From contig NZ_QPHM01000001.1 in the NCBI RefSeq assembly GCF_003336245.1, forward strand, positions 744,001-808,000: DNA of 64,000 nucleotides. The letters run 5' to 3'. This document shows positions 43,682 through 54,195 of the stretch, one piece after another. A program made the translations under genes and the position numbers. Position 1 is the first letter of the stretch, and each line of letters starts with the position of its first letter. The DNA is from Haloplanus salinus. Its GTDB lineage: Archaea; Halobacteriota; Halobacteria; Halobacteriales; Haloferacaceae. The notes below the pieces were generated by a model. The model worked only from the letters and a program-made list of their open reading frames with translations. It was not told where the DNA came from and did no database searches.

Positions 43682-46552
43682 ATGGACTACGACCCGCAGG
43701 CCATCGAGGAGCGCTGGCGGGAGCGCTGGGCGGAGACGGGCCGATACGAGGCCGACCCCGACGGCGAGGGCGGCGACGAGGCCACGTTCATCACCGTCCC
43801 GTACCCCTACCCGAGCGGCGGGATGCACATCGGTCACGCCCGGACGTACACCGTGCCGGACGTGTACGCCCGCTACCGGCGCCAGCAGGGCGACAACGTG
43901 CTCTTTCCCATCGCGTGGCACGTCACCGGGACGCCGATCATCGGCGCCGTCGAACGCCTGAAAAAAGGCGAGGAGGAACAGCTCTCGGTGCTCCGGGACA
44001 CCTACGAGGTGCCCGAGGAGACCCTACAGGATCTGGAGACGCCGATGGGCTACGCCCACTACTTCATCGAGGAACATTACAAGCGTGGGATGAAGTCGCT
44101 GGGGCTATCGATCGACTGGCGCCGCGAGTTCACCACGAACGACGAGCGCTACTCGAAGTTCGTCACCTGGCAGTACGAAACCCTGCGGGACCGGAATCGG
44201 CTCGAGAAGGGCCTCCACCCCGTCAAATACTGCACGAACGAGGAGCAGCCGGTCACGACCCACGACCTGCTGGAAGGGGAGGAGGCGGAGTACCAGGAGT
44301 ACACCCTGATCAGATTCGGCCTCGACGACGCGGTGATTCCGATGGCGACGCTCCGCCCCGAGACGGTCCGCGGGGTGACCAACGCCTACGTCGACCCCGA
44401 GGGCACGTACGCCCGCGCGACCGTCGACGGGGAGGAGTGGCTCGTCTCTGAGGCGGCGACGGAGAAGCTCCGCCTGCAGGCCCACGACGTGGCCGTCGCG
44501 GAGACGTTCCCGGGCGCCGACCTCGTGGGACGGTCGGTCACCAACCCCGTCACCGGCGACGAGGTGCCGATCCTGCCCGCGACGTTCGTCGACCCGGACA
44601 ACGCCACCGGCGTCGTCATGTCCGTCCCGGCCCACTCCCCGGACGACTACCTCGCCTTACAGGAGGCGAAAGCCGACGGCGCACGGATGGAGCGGTACGG
44701 CGTCGACCCCGCGGTCGTCGACCGGATCGAACCGGTGCCCATCCTCGACGTCGAGGGCTACGGCGAGGTGCCGGCGAAAGACGCCGTCGAGTCGGCCGGC
44801 GTCGAATCCTCGAACGACCCCGAACTGGAGGCCGTGACCAAGGAACTGTACAACCGCGAGTTCCACGCGGGTCGCCTCCACGACGCGTACGGCGAGTTCG
44901 CCGGCGAGGTCATCGAGGACGTGCGCGAGACCTACCGCGAGCAGGGGGTCGAGGCGGGCTACTTCGGGACCATGTACGAGTTCTCGGAGGAGGTGATCTG
45001 TCGCTGTGGCGGCGACGTCGAGGTGGCCGAACAGGACACCTGGTTCCTCCGGTACAACGACGCGGATTGGAAGGAACGGACGAAACGCGTCGTCGAGAAC
45101 ATGGAGTGTATCCCGGAGAACACCCGCGACGAGTACGACCACACCATCGACTGGCTGAACGAGTGGCCCTGTATCCGCAACTACGGACTGGGGACCCGCC
45201 TGCCGTGGGACGACGACTTCGTCATCGAGCCGCTCTCGGACTCGACCATCTACATGGCGTACTACACGGTCGCGCCCCGCCTGCGCGAGATTCCGGTCGA
45301 GGACCTGGATCGCGACTTCTTCGACGCGCTCTTTTACGGACCCGAGGCCGTCGAGGACCCCGACCCGCGGGCGCTGGACCTCCGCGAGGAGTGGCTCCAC
45401 TGGTACCCCGTCGACTACCGCTTCTCCGCGAACGACCTCATCTCCAACCACCTCACGTTCTATCTGTTCCACCACGCGGAACTGTTCGAGGAGCCACAGT
45501 GGCCCGCGGGCATCGTCATCATGGGGATGGGCCTGCTGGAAGGGGAGAAGATGTCCTCCTCGAAGGGCCACGTCGTCCTGCCGGGCGAGGCCATCGACCG
45601 GTACGGCGCCGACACCGTTCGCTTCTTCCTGCTCAACTCCGCGGAGCCGTGGCAGGACTACGACTGGCGGGCGGGACAGGTCGAGAGCGTCCGCAACCAG
45701 CTGGAGCGGTTCTGGAACCGCGCGACGGAGCTGGTACCCGACGAGCCGGGGTCGACCCTCGGCGACGACCCCGAGACGCAGGCTCTCGCCGACATCGACC
45801 GGTGGCTGCTCTCGAAGCTACAGGGCACGATTCGTGACGTGACCGAGGCGATGGAGAACTCCGAGACCCGCACCGCGAGTCAGGCCGCCTTCTACGGCTT
45901 CGAGGAGTCGCTCCGGTGGTACCGCCGCCGGACCGACCGGAGTCGAGCGGCCGCACAGTGGACGCTCCGGCGCGCCCTGGAGACGCGGCTGCGCCTGCTC
46001 GCCCCGTTCGTTCCCTTCCTCGCCAACGAACTCCACGAGGAGTTGACGGGGACGCCCGCGGAGGACGCCCCGTGGCCCGAGGTCGATCCCGGCGTGGAGC
46101 GCCCGACGGTCGAGGTACAGGAACGGCAGGTCGAGCGCCTCACGGAGGATATAAACGACATCGTCGAGGTGACGGGGACGGACCCGGATCGGATCCGGGT
46201 GTACGTCGCCGCGGACTGGAAGCGCCGGGCGTTCGACGCCGTCGTCGAGGCCGGCCCGGACGTCGGTGCGGCGATGGGCGAGGCGATGAGCGACCCCGCC
46301 CTGCGGGAACGCGGCAACGCGGTGAACGACCTCGTCGGCGACCTGGTCGAACTCGTACGCGACCGCGACGACAAAACGGTCGACGTCCTCGCCGAGTTGG
46401 ACGAACTGGCCGTCTACGAGGCGGCCGTGCCGTTCCTCGAACGCGAGTTCGGCGCCGAAGTGACGGTGTACGCGGAGGACGCCGATCCGCCGGACCCCGG
46501 CGACCGCGCGGAGAGTGCGGTGCCCTTCCGGCCGGCCATCCACCTCGAATAG
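43682..46552 (+). CDS. leuS: Leucyl-tRNA synthetase
   Basis: Charges tRNA-Leu. The 956 residues are the archaeal/eukaryal-type enzyme. The HIGH motif is GGMHIGHARTYTVPDVYARY at about residue 49. An editing domain (about 200-400) has RPETVRGVTNAYVDPEG. The KMSKS equivalent is EGEKMSSSKGHVV near residue 622. The anticodon-binding helical domain and a long C-terminal part follow. The start is fixed by the TATA box. Nothing looks damaged. Confidence 0.97.
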   Translation: MDYDPQAIEERWRERWAETGRYEADPDGEGGDEATFITVPYPYPSGGMHIGHARTYTVPDVYARYRRQQGDNVLFPIAWHVTGTPIIGAVERLKKGEEEQLSVLRDTYEVPEETLQDLETPMGYAHYFIEEHYKRGMKSLGLSIDWRREFTTNDERYSKFVTWQYETLRDRNRLEKGLHPVKYCTNEEQPVTTHDLLEGEEAEYQEYTLIRFGLDDAVIPMATLRPETVRGVTNAYVDPEGTYARATVDGEEWLVSEAATEKLRLQAHDVAVAETFPGADLVGRSVTNPVTGDEVPILPATFVDPDNATGVVMSVPAHSPDDYLALQEAKADGARMERYGVDPAVVDRIEPVPILDVEGYGEVPAKDAVESAGVESSNDPELEAVTKELYNREFHAGRLHDAYGEFAGEVIEDVRETYREQGVEAGYFGTMYEFSEEVICRCGGDVEVAEQDTWFLRYNDADWKERTKRVVENMECIPENTRDEYDHTIDWLNEWPCIRNYGLGTRLPWDDDFVIEPLSDSTIYMAYYTVAPRLREIPVEDLDRDFFDALFYGPEAVEDPDPRALDLREEWLHWYPVDYRFSANDLISNHLTFYLFHHAELFEEPQWPAGIVIMGMGLLEGEKMSSSKGHVVLPGEAIDRYGADTVRFFLLNSAEPWQDYDWRAGQVESVRNQLERFWNRATELVPDEPGSTLGDDPETQALADIDRWLLSKLQGTIRDVTEAMENSETRTASQAAFYGFEESLRWYRRRTDRSRAAAQWTLRRALETRLRLLAPFVPFLANELHEELTGTPAEDAPWPEVDPGVERPTVEVQERQVERLTEDINDIVEVTGTDPDRIRVYVAADWKRRAFDAVVEAGPDVGAAMGEAMSDPALRERGNAVNDLVGDLVELVRDRDDKTVDVLAELDELAVYEAAVPFLEREFGAEVTVYAEDADPPDPGDRAESAVPFRPAIHLE

Positions 46553-46596
46553 TCGTCTCGTCAACATTTATCGCCGTCGGGAGCGTACCCGTCCGC

Positions 46597-46815
46597 ATGA
46601 GCGACGCCGACACAGCGGCCGACGAGCCGACCGCCGACCCAGTCTACCGAACCCTCGGAAAGCCGTTTCGCGCCCGAGCGGACGCCGAAATGGACGCCGT
46701 CGGATGGACCATCTTCCTCGGCATGGTGATTCTTTTCATCCCCCTCCTACCGCTCATCGTGCTGGTCTGGCTGATAACGAAACTCCTCGACGCCGTGGCG
46801 CCGACGCGGGACTGA
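46597..46815 (+). CDS. Small single-helix membrane protein, DUF7535-like
   Basis: 72 residues. A short polar N-terminus leads to RARADAEMDAVGWTIFLGMV, then the membrane stretch ILFIPLLPLIVLVWLITKLL and a short basic end. The DAEMDAVGW-then-hydrophobic pattern is a small haloarchaeal family (number from memory) with no known role. It follows leuS by 44 bases on the same strand. Confidence 0.68.
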   Translation: MSDADTAADEPTADPVYRTLGKPFRARADAEMDAVGWTIFLGMVILFIPLLPLIVLVWLITKLLDAVAPTRD

Positions 46816-46856
46816 ACCGACCGCTCCGCGGAAGCGCTCGTCGCCGACCGATCGCG

Positions 46857-47840
46857 TCAGTCGAGGCCCAACAGGTCGAACGACACCCCCGTGCCGGCCG
46901 CCGACGCTCGCTCGTAGACGACGCGGGCGGCCGCCACGTCCTGCACCGCGAGACCGGTGCTGTCGAAGACGGTGACGCCGTCCGCGGGCGTCCGACCCGT
47001 CGCCTCGCCGATCACCACCGCGCCGAGTGCGGCGTGTATGTCCTCGTCGGTGAGCCGTCCGGCGGCGTACGGGACGTTGATCTCCCCCGAGTGAGTACAC
47101 TGCTCCCGGTCGTCGACGACGAGTTTCGCGGCCGCCAGCAGGTCGTCGGCGAGTTCGTGTTTGCCCGGCGCGTCGGCGCCGACGGCGTTGACGTGGGTGT
47201 GATCGCCGGCCGATTCGACGATGGGATCGCGGACCGGCGTCGTCGTCGACACCACGTCGCAAGCGGCGGCCTCGGCGACGGCGCCGACGCGGGCGTCCAC
47301 GCGGTCACGCACCGCCTCGACGAACGCCGCGGCCCGGTCGGCGTCGGCGTCGGCGACGACCACCGTCTCGATGGGGCGGACGGTGAGGACGGCGTCGAGT
47401 TGCGCGTACGATTGGGTGCCCGCGCCGACCAGTCCTAGCGTCGTCGCGTCCCGGACGGCGAGGTGGTCGGTGGCGACGGCGGCGGCCGCGCCCGTCCGCT
47501 TCGTCGTCAGCGTCGTCCCGTCCATGATCGCGAGCGGCAGACCCGTCTCCGGGTCGGAGTAGCACATCGTCGCCATGACCGTCGGCAGGTCGTGTCGACG
47601 CCGGTTCTCGGCGTGGGAGTTCACCCACTTCAACCCCGCCGCGTCCCAGTCGTCGGCGTCGAGATACGCCGGCATCGACCGGAAGTCGCCGTCGTACTGC
47701 GGGAGGTCGACGTACGACTTCGCCGGCATCACCGTCTCACCACGGGCGTGGGCGGCGAACGCCGCTTCGACGGCGTCGACGACGGCCGTCGTCGGGGAGT
47801 GGGCGTCCACCGCGTCGGCGTCCAGAAGGAGCGTCTCCAT
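46857..47840 (-). CDS. Ornithine cyclodeaminase / alanine dehydrogenase family protein
   Basis: NAD(P)-dependent enzyme of the ornithine cyclodeaminase/mu-crystallin family, 327 residues. The substrate region has RSMPAYLDADDWDAAGLKWV then NSHAENRRRH, the Rossmann loop is LGLVGAGTQSYAQLDAVL, and the end carries EINVPYAAGRLTDEDIHAAL with GEATGRTP. Possible reactions are ornithine to proline, alanine dehydrogenation or ketimine reduction, and the sequence alone cannot choose. The start METLLLDADAVDAH is standard. Confidence 0.9.
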   Translation of the reverse strand: METLLLDADAVDAHSPTTAVVDAVEAAFAAHARGETVMPAKSYVDLPQYDGDFRSMPAYLDADDWDAAGLKWVNSHAENRRRHDLPTVMATMCYSDPETGLPLAIMDGTTLTTKRTGAAAAVATDHLAVRDATTLGLVGAGTQSYAQLDAVLTVRPIETVVVADADADRAAAFVEAVRDRVDARVGAVAEAAACDVVSTTTPVRDPIVESAGDHTHVNAVGADAPGKHELADDLLAAAKLVVDDREQCTHSGEINVPYAAGRLTDEDIHAALGAVVIGEATGRTPADGVTVFDSTGLAVQDVAAARVVYERASAAGTGVSFDLLGLD

Positions 47841-47877
47841 ACCACCAGTTAACGCCTCGGTAGAGGTATCAGTTCCG

Positions 47878-48234
47878 CTACAATCGGTTCGGCGTGCTCG
47901 TTCCCGTGTCGGCCGGCGTCCCGCCCCCCTCGACGCGCACCGTGAACGACTCGGAGACCCCCGGTCCGACGACGCCGAACTGGACGCGACCGGGCGGTGT
48001 GTCGCTCCCCCGGCAGTAGCCAATCGTCGCTTCGTGGGTCGTCGATTCGCCGGGGGGAGAGAGGTTGCTCCCGTCGGCGGCGACGGACCGGGTCGTCTCG
48101 AAGTCGGGCGTGGACGGGCGGAGGTCGTCCAGCACGGCGTCGGAGAGCGTGATCGCCGCGTCGTCCACAGCCAGTGATGCCGGCACCTGAACGAAGACGA
48201 ACCGGTCACCGTCGGCACCGGCGAGTCCGGCCAT
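47878..48234 (-). CDS. Haloarchaeal hypothetical protein
   Basis: 118 residues, not recognised. It is mostly beta, with FVFVQVPASLAVDDAAITLS near the start and VQFGVVGPGVSESFTVRVEG near the end. The ending GGTPADTGTSTPNRL is disordered. Its acid-rich, Gly/Ser-rich content is normal for the host. It lies between two unrelated genes on the same strand. Confidence 0.5.
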   Translation of the reverse strand: MAGLAGADGDRFVFVQVPASLAVDDAAITLSDAVLDDLRPSTPDFETTRSVAADGSNLSPPGESTTHEATIGYCRGSDTPPGRVQFGVVGPGVSESFTVRVEGGGTPADTGTSTPNRL

Positions 48235-48357
48235 GGCGGTACCGACGCTGGTCAGGAACGCGCGTCCGCTGGAGGCACGGCACGACGTACTGTCGCCGAA
48301 AATATGGATTTTGTGCCGGTTCGCGGGATCGGTGTGGTGGCTGACGTGTGACCTACC

Positions 48358-50019
<1,662 letters not shown>

Positions 50020-50046
50020 GGTTCACCGAACGATTGTTTGTCCTTC

Positions 50047-50055
50047 TATATAAAA
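50047..50055 (-). promoter_or_regulatory. TATA box of the thermosome gene
   Basis: On the gene's strand TTTTATATA lies 28-36 bases before the ATG, so the leader should be only a few bases. It is one of the strongest boxes in the window, fitting an abundant heat-induced protein. Confidence 0.65.
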
Positions 50056-50215
50056 GTATGTGTCATCGGTGATCGCGGGCGGGCCGAGCGACGCGCGACC
50101 GTCCCCAGGTAATCGACGGACGTGGGCCGGTCGAGAGGTGGCTTGCGGACTGTTATCACGTCCCGGAGAGCGACGCGGCTCACGACTCTCCGACCGGTTT
50201 AAATACGCGAGCCGA

Positions 50216-50611
50216 TCAGTCGCCGTCCGGTTCCTTCCAGTGGACCGTGACGGTGCCGACGGCGAAGGCGTCGGCGCTCTCGGCGTTGCGAACGATCCGA
50301 AGGCGGTTGGTGCCTTCGGTGAGCGAGACGGCGTCGGCGAAGGTGTCGACCCAGTACTGCCAGCCGTCGGTGGGCGGGATGTCGAAGCCGCCCATCGGCT
50401 CGCCGTTGATCAGGATTTCGTGGCCGTACTCGCCCACGTCGAACGCCTGGATGCCGACGTAGCCGTCGGTGGGGTCGGCCGTCGGCACCTCGAACTCGAA
50501 GGCCTCCGTTTCGTCGCCGGCGTCGTCGGCCCAGTCGAGGTCGAGTTTCCGCGTCTCCGGCGCGAGTTGCGCACCGACGTAGACCGTCGCGTAGTTCGCA
50601 CGGAGTGGCAC
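50216..50611 (-). CDS. Haloarchaeal beta-sandwich protein (DUF7383-like)
   Basis: 131 residues starting at GTG (VPLRANYATVYVGAQLAP). The GTG is chosen because the run TTTTATTT lies about 25 bases upstream, predicting a leaderless transcript; a farther ATG would lie before that box. The middle has TDGYVGIQAFDVGEYGHEIL then INGEPMGGFDIPPTDGWQYW, and the end has VGTVTVHWKEPDGD. The jelly-roll-like pattern and family number are from memory. The role is unknown. Confidence 0.65.
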   Translation of the reverse strand: MPLRANYATVYVGAQLAPETRKLDLDWADDAGDETEAFEFEVPTADPTDGYVGIQAFDVGEYGHEILINGEPMGGFDIPPTDGWQYWVDTFADAVSLTEGTNRLRIVRNAESADAFAVGTVTVHWKEPDGD

Positions 50612-50653
50612 GGGCGACAAGTTCGGGCGGCGCAAATAAAAGGGCGCCGACAC

Positions 50654-50911
50654 ACGCTACGACGGCCCGATGTACGGTGGCCGTTCGACGCGGTCGAGGG
50701 GGAGTGCCCGCGCCGGGCGTGCCGACGGGGAGCGCCGTCCACCCGTCGGGGGACCCGGCGCCCGGCAGCCGACGTGGCGCCGAGGAACCGGTGGCTACTG
50801 GCATCGATCCTTTGGGTACCCGTTGCCACCGGGGTCACGACGGCGAGTTACGTCGGGGGCAGCGGCCGGGCGGTGGGCGTCGACGCGGCTACGGAGACGG
50901 GACGGGGGTCA
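50654..50911. other. Gene-free gap
   Basis: About 260 bases. Frames are open by GC content only and their translations are Arg/Gly-rich noise. One plus-strand frame contains a hydrophobic stretch (WLLASILWVPVATGVTTASY), but it lacks a start with support and runs antisense through the next gene. I see no RNA or repeat. Confidence 0.35.
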
Positions 50912-51067
50912 CTAGTCGTCGGCCACGAACTCCCCTTCGCCCTCGCCGAACTCCGGCAGGTCCGCATCCTCGTCGAGCGATTCGAGTTCCTCCTCGTACA
51001 GCCGCCGGCGCAGTTGCGCGCGCTTGTTCCGGCCGTTTCGCTCGCGACCACTTTTCGTGTCAGGCAT
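50912..51067 (-). CDS. Very small charged haloarchaeal protein
   Basis: 51 residues from MPDTKSGRERNGRNKRAQLR, with an ATG two codons upstream as alternative. A basic first half is followed by an acidic second half (RLYEEELESLDEDADLPEFG). It should be soluble and helical in part. This pattern recurs in haloarchaea without a known function. Confidence 0.6.
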   Translation of the reverse strand: MPDTKSGRERNGRNKRAQLRRRLYEEELESLDEDADLPEFGEGEGEFVADD

Positions 51068-51260
51068 TGTCATGCAAGGGGAGGAGCGCCCACCACATGA
51101 ACCTTTCTCCGATTCCAAGGCCCGTGAATCGGGACGCCGGCGCCACCTCGGCGAGGAAGTGGACGAATCGTGTTCGTTTTCGGTTATTTGCTGCCGAACT
51201 TCTCGGAGTTCGCGAGTATTTACCGAGGATTTTAAGTAGCTGGCCGTGTGATCTGTTATC

Positions 51261-51452
51261 ATGTCGTTGAGAGAGGGCCGCGCCGACGCACCCGCCGAAC
51301 CGTCACCGGTACACAGACACGTCGCCGAGTGGGTCTGTACCGACTGTGACTACGACGAGTACCGGGCGACGACGGGCGTCACGGGGTCGCTCGACCGCTG
51401 TCCGGCCTGTGGCGGACATCTCGTCATGCCACGCGACGCGATGGGAGAGTAG
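51261..51452 (+). CDS. Small zinc-ribbon protein
   Basis: 63 residues with two CxxC knuckles: WVCTDCDYDEYRATTG and DRCPACGGHLVMPRD. This is a rubredoxin-like zinc ribbon. Such proteins often bind nucleic acid or help larger complexes. A TATA-like TTTTAAGT lies about 25 bases upstream, so the start is likely right and the message leaderless. Confidence 0.75.
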   Translation: MSLREGRADAPAEPSPVHRHVAEWVCTDCDYDEYRATTGVTGSLDRCPACGGHLVMPRDAMGE

Positions 51453-51503
51453 ATCGGACCGCGTGGCTGGCCGTTATCCGTCGCGACGACTCGAATCAAA
51501 AAC

Positions 51504-51584
51504 CGCCGGGACAGGGATTTGAACCCTGGATCCCAGAGGGAACACGCTTTCCAGGCGTGCGCCTTACCACTCGGCCATCCCGGC
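51504..51584 (-). tRNA. tRNA-Ser (GGA anticodon)
   Basis: 81 bases with a seven-pair acceptor stem (GCCGGGA with TCCCGGC), G discriminator, anticodon loop CTGGAAA (anticodon GGA) on the stem CACGC/GCGTG, and a long variable arm as in all serine tRNAs. The T arm has GGTTCAAATCC. CCA is not encoded and no intron is seen. Confidence 0.95.
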
Positions 51585-51612
51585 TCGCAATTATGAATAC
51601 CCGTTCGGCCCT

Positions 51613-51819
51613 TTAACTCCTTCCGTTTCCGTGTATCCGCGGCGCCAGCGCGTGGGTGAGACCGGCCGCCGTGACGCCGACGAGGAGGGTAACGCCGCCG
51701 ATGGCCGCGACGCTCACGCCGAAGGAACCGACGACCAGCCGGTAGCCCTGGACGAGCACGAGGAAGGCGAGCGCGCCCACGACCCCCCACAGGAAGCTGG
51801 ATTTCCGCCGCGGCGTCAT
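51613..51819 (-). CDS. Small two-helix membrane protein
   Basis: 68 residues starting MTPRRKSSFLWGVVGALAFL. The first membrane helix is FLWGVVGALAFLVLVQGYRL and the second VSVAAIGGVTLLVGVTAAGL. Positive residues at the N-terminus suggest it faces inside. It follows the RidA gene on the same strand, four bases after its stop, and may be co-transcribed. The role is unknown. Confidence 0.65.
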   Translation of the reverse strand: MTPRRKSSFLWGVVGALAFLVLVQGYRLVVGSFGVSVAAIGGVTLLVGVTAAGLTHALAPRIHGNGRS

Positions 51820-51823
51820 CGCA

Positions 51824-52204
51824 TCACTCGACGTCGGCGATGGCCTCGATTTCGAGCGCCGCGCCCTTCGGCACGTTGCCGACCTCTATCGCGCTCCGGG
51901 CCGGCGGCTCCGCGTCGAAGTACGACCCGTACGTCTCGTTCATCTCGTCGAAATCGTCGATGTCGTCGAGGAAGATGGTCACTTTCAGCAGGTCGCTCGC
52001 GTCCGCGCCCTCCTCGGCGAGGATGGCGAGGACGTTGTCCAGTGCCTGTTCGGTCTGGGTCGCGACGCTTTCGTCGTCGAGGAGTTCGCCCTCGGTCGTC
52101 AGCGGGAGCTGGCCCGCGGTGAACAGGAGGGATCCGTTCGTCGTCGCCTGACTGTACGCGCCCACGGCCGCCGGGGCGTCGTCCGTGCTGATGGTCCGTT
52201 TCAC
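51824..52204 (-). CDS. ridA: RidA family reactive-intermediate deaminase
   Basis: Hydrolyses reactive enamine/imine products released by threonine dehydratase and similar PLP enzymes. The 126 residues have AAVGAYSQATTNGSLLFTAG, the conserved Arg in PPARSAIEVGNVPKGAALEI that binds the carboxylate, and the usual end EIEAIADVE. The threonine ammonia-lyase whose product it clears is encoded 140 bases upstream on the same strand, a sensible pairing. Confidence 0.93.
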   Translation of the reverse strand: MKRTISTDDAPAAVGAYSQATTNGSLLFTAGQLPLTTEGELLDDESVATQTEQALDNVLAILAEEGADASDLLKVTIFLDDIDDFDEMNETYGSYFDAEPPARSAIEVGNVPKGAALEIEAIADVE

Positions 52205-52339
52205 GTTCCGGGGGTGGCGCGGCGCGCGGTTAAAAGTAGCCCAACCACGTCGCGGGGACGTCCGTCCGACGAGCGTCGGCGGGGCCGGGCGTTTGTCCGT
52301 CGACGATCACTGATCGGTTCTCGCCGGTGAGCGGCGTCC

Positions 52340-53569
52340 TCAGACCGACATCTGATAACCGTTGACGATTTCGACCTCGTAGCCCTGGTCGCGGAGCGAC
52401 GAGAGGAGTTCGTCGACGTGATCCGGCCCCCGCGTCTCCACTTCGAGTTCGACCCGCGCGTCGTTCATTGCCACGTCCCGCGAGGTGCGGTCGTGGTGGA
52501 AGGCCGTGATGTTCGCGCGGAGGTCGGCGATGATCTGCCCGAGTTCGACGAGCGCGCCGGGCTGGTCCTTCAGGATGGTTCGGAAGCGGAGGTAGCGGCC
52601 CGTCGCCACCAACCCCCGCATCACCACCGTCGTCAGCATGTTGAGATCGATGTTCCCGCCACAGAGGGCCGGGACGATCACCTCGCCCTCCTCGTACTCG
52701 ATGGCGCCCGACAGCAGGGCGGCGAGCGAGATGGCACCGGCCCCCTCCGCCAACGCCTTCTCGCGTTCGAGCAGGTAGGTCAGAGCGATGGCGATGGACT
52801 CGTCGTCGACGGTCACCACCTCGTCGACGCGATCCCGAATCACCTCGAACGTGCGGTCACCGATCCGGCGGGTGGCGATGCCGTCCGCGATGGTTTCGAC
52901 GCTCTCGCGCTCGTAGATCTCTCCCTTCCGAAGCGACTCCGCGGCGCTCGACGCGCCCTCGGCCTGCACGCCGATCACCCGCACGTCGGGGTCGGAGGCC
53001 TTCACCGCCGTTGCGATACCCGAAATCAGCCCCCCACCGCCGATGGGGACGATCACCGTCTCCACCTCGGGGCAGTCCTCGACGATTTCGAGGCCGATGG
53101 TTCCCTGCCCGGCCATCACCATCTCGTCGTCGAAGGCGTGGACGTACGTCCGCCCCTCCGCACGCTCGATCCGGTGGGCTTCCGTCTGCGCGTCGCTGTA
53201 GTCCTGCCCGTGGAGGATCGCCTCGCCGCCGTAGCGCTCGGTCGCTTTCACTTTCGACACCGGCGCGTGCTCCGGCATGACGATCTTCGAGTCGACGCCC
53301 GCCCGCGTCGCCGCGAGCGCGACCCCCTGGGCGTGGTTGCCGGCGCTCGCGGTGACGACGCCCGCCTCCTTCGCCTCGTCGGAGAGCGTTGCGATCCGAT
53401 TGATCGCCCCACGAATCTTGAACGCGCCCGTGCGCTGGAAGTTCTCCAGTTTGAGGTGTACGTCGGCGCCGGTCATGTCGGAGAAGGCGAACGAGTATTC
53501 GAGCGGCGTGTGACGCGCCACGCCCGCCACCCGGTCCCGGGCGTCGAGCACGTCTTCGTACGAGATCAT
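52340..53569 (-). CDS. ilvA: Threonine ammonia-lyase
   Basis: PLP enzyme turning threonine into 2-oxobutanoate, the first step to isoleucine. The 409 residues have the PLP Lys in NFQRTGAFKIRGAINRI, ASAGNHAQGVALAATRAGVD, the phosphate loop PIGGGGLISGIATAVKASDP, and a C-terminal ACT domain (RFRTILKDQPGALVELGQII) for feedback. The start MISYEDVLDARDRVAG is preferred; MGR three codons upstream is possible. A TATA-like box near 53600-53607 fits a short leader. Confidence 0.94.
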   Translation of the reverse strand: MISYEDVLDARDRVAGVARHTPLEYSFAFSDMTGADVHLKLENFQRTGAFKIRGAINRIATLSDEAKEAGVVTASAGNHAQGVALAATRAGVDSKIVMPEHAPVSKVKATERYGGEAILHGQDYSDAQTEAHRIERAEGRTYVHAFDDEMVMAGQGTIGLEIVEDCPEVETVIVPIGGGGLISGIATAVKASDPDVRVIGVQAEGASSAAESLRKGEIYERESVETIADGIATRRIGDRTFEVIRDRVDEVVTVDDESIAIALTYLLEREKALAEGAGAISLAALLSGAIEYEEGEVIVPALCGGNIDLNMLTTVVMRGLVATGRYLRFRTILKDQPGALVELGQIIADLRANITAFHHDRTSRDVAMNDARVELEVETRGPDHVDELLSSLRDQGYEVEIVNGYQMSV

Positions 53570-53687
53570 ACGCCCCATACCCGTCGGTGGCGGTTAACGG
53601 TTTATGTGCCCCGGCGTCGCCGCTCCGGAACGTTGGAAAGGGGGAATGCACGCGTGTGACGTGCAACTACTGAGTAGTCCCGGAGGA

Positions 53688-53721
53688 ATATAAACGTCAT
53701 GAAGGCGCGGCGAAAGTGAAA
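53688..53721 (-). promoter_or_regulatory. Orphan promoter with the rpa3-type upstream element
   Basis: On the minus strand TTTATAT (53694-53688) is preceded by TTTCACTTTCGCCG at 53721-53708, identical over 14 bases to the element in front of rpa3 and at nearly the same distance. A second copy of CACTTTC continues just upstream. Transcription would start near 53664, giving either a long ilvA leader or a small RNA. Confidence 0.45.
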
Positions 53722-53762
53722 GTGAAGGACGGAGACGGGGTGTCGACGCTTCCCACGGCGAG

Positions 53763-54158
53763 TCAAGAAGGGTGTTCCGGCCGGACGACGACGGACTCCT
53801 CCTCGACGTACCGTCGGACGCGGTCGGCGAGCGTCCCCGGCCCGGGCCACGTGACCGCCTCCGCGACGCCGAGGGCGTCCGGATCGCCGACGTAGGCGGC
53901 GACGGTCCCGCCGTCGGTTCGAGGGACGGGCACGCGGACGTAGAGCCCCTCGTCGACGCCCTCGTAGGCGTCGAGGTCGTCCACCGCCTCGGTCCGCAGG
54001 AGACGGCCGGCCGTCTCGCCGCCGGGCGCGAGCGTCGGATACCGGCCGGCGACCGGGTGACAGCCCTCCAGCACCGCGGCACCGACGAAGACGAACGCGT
54101 CGACGAGCGACGCGACTCGGTCGGGTTCGGTGAGGGTGCCGTAGACGAATACATCCAT
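53763..54158 (-). CDS. Gamma-glutamylcyclotransferase-like (AIG2/GGCT) protein
   Basis: 131 residues from MDVFVYGTLTEPDRVASLVD, the YGTL substrate loop of this fold. The proton-relay Glu lies in DDLDAYEGVDEGLYVRVPVP. Family members act on gamma-glutamyl peptides and could recycle gamma-glutamylcysteine, the main thiol of haloarchaea, but many are specialised. Upstream in-frame codons are not family-like and overlap the citrate synthase gene. Confidence 0.85.
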   Translation of the reverse strand: MDVFVYGTLTEPDRVASLVDAFVFVGAAVLEGCHPVAGRYPTLAPGGETAGRLLRTEAVDDLDAYEGVDEGLYVRVPVPRTDGGTVAAYVGDPDALGVAEAVTWPGPGTLADRVRRYVEEESVVVRPEHPS

Positions 54159-54195
54159 ACGCAGTGTGGGGCCGCCGTACTGTTCGATCTTTCGG

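Noticed and set aside
50771-51100. Plus-strand frame with a hydrophobic stretch (WLLASILWVPVATGVTTASY)
   Set aside because: It has no supported start and runs antisense through a small conserved gene; probably chance.
53602-53850. 82-residue minus-strand frame containing LHFHFRRAF
   Set aside because: That peptide is just a translation of the CACTTTC promoter element. The frame overlaps two real genes.
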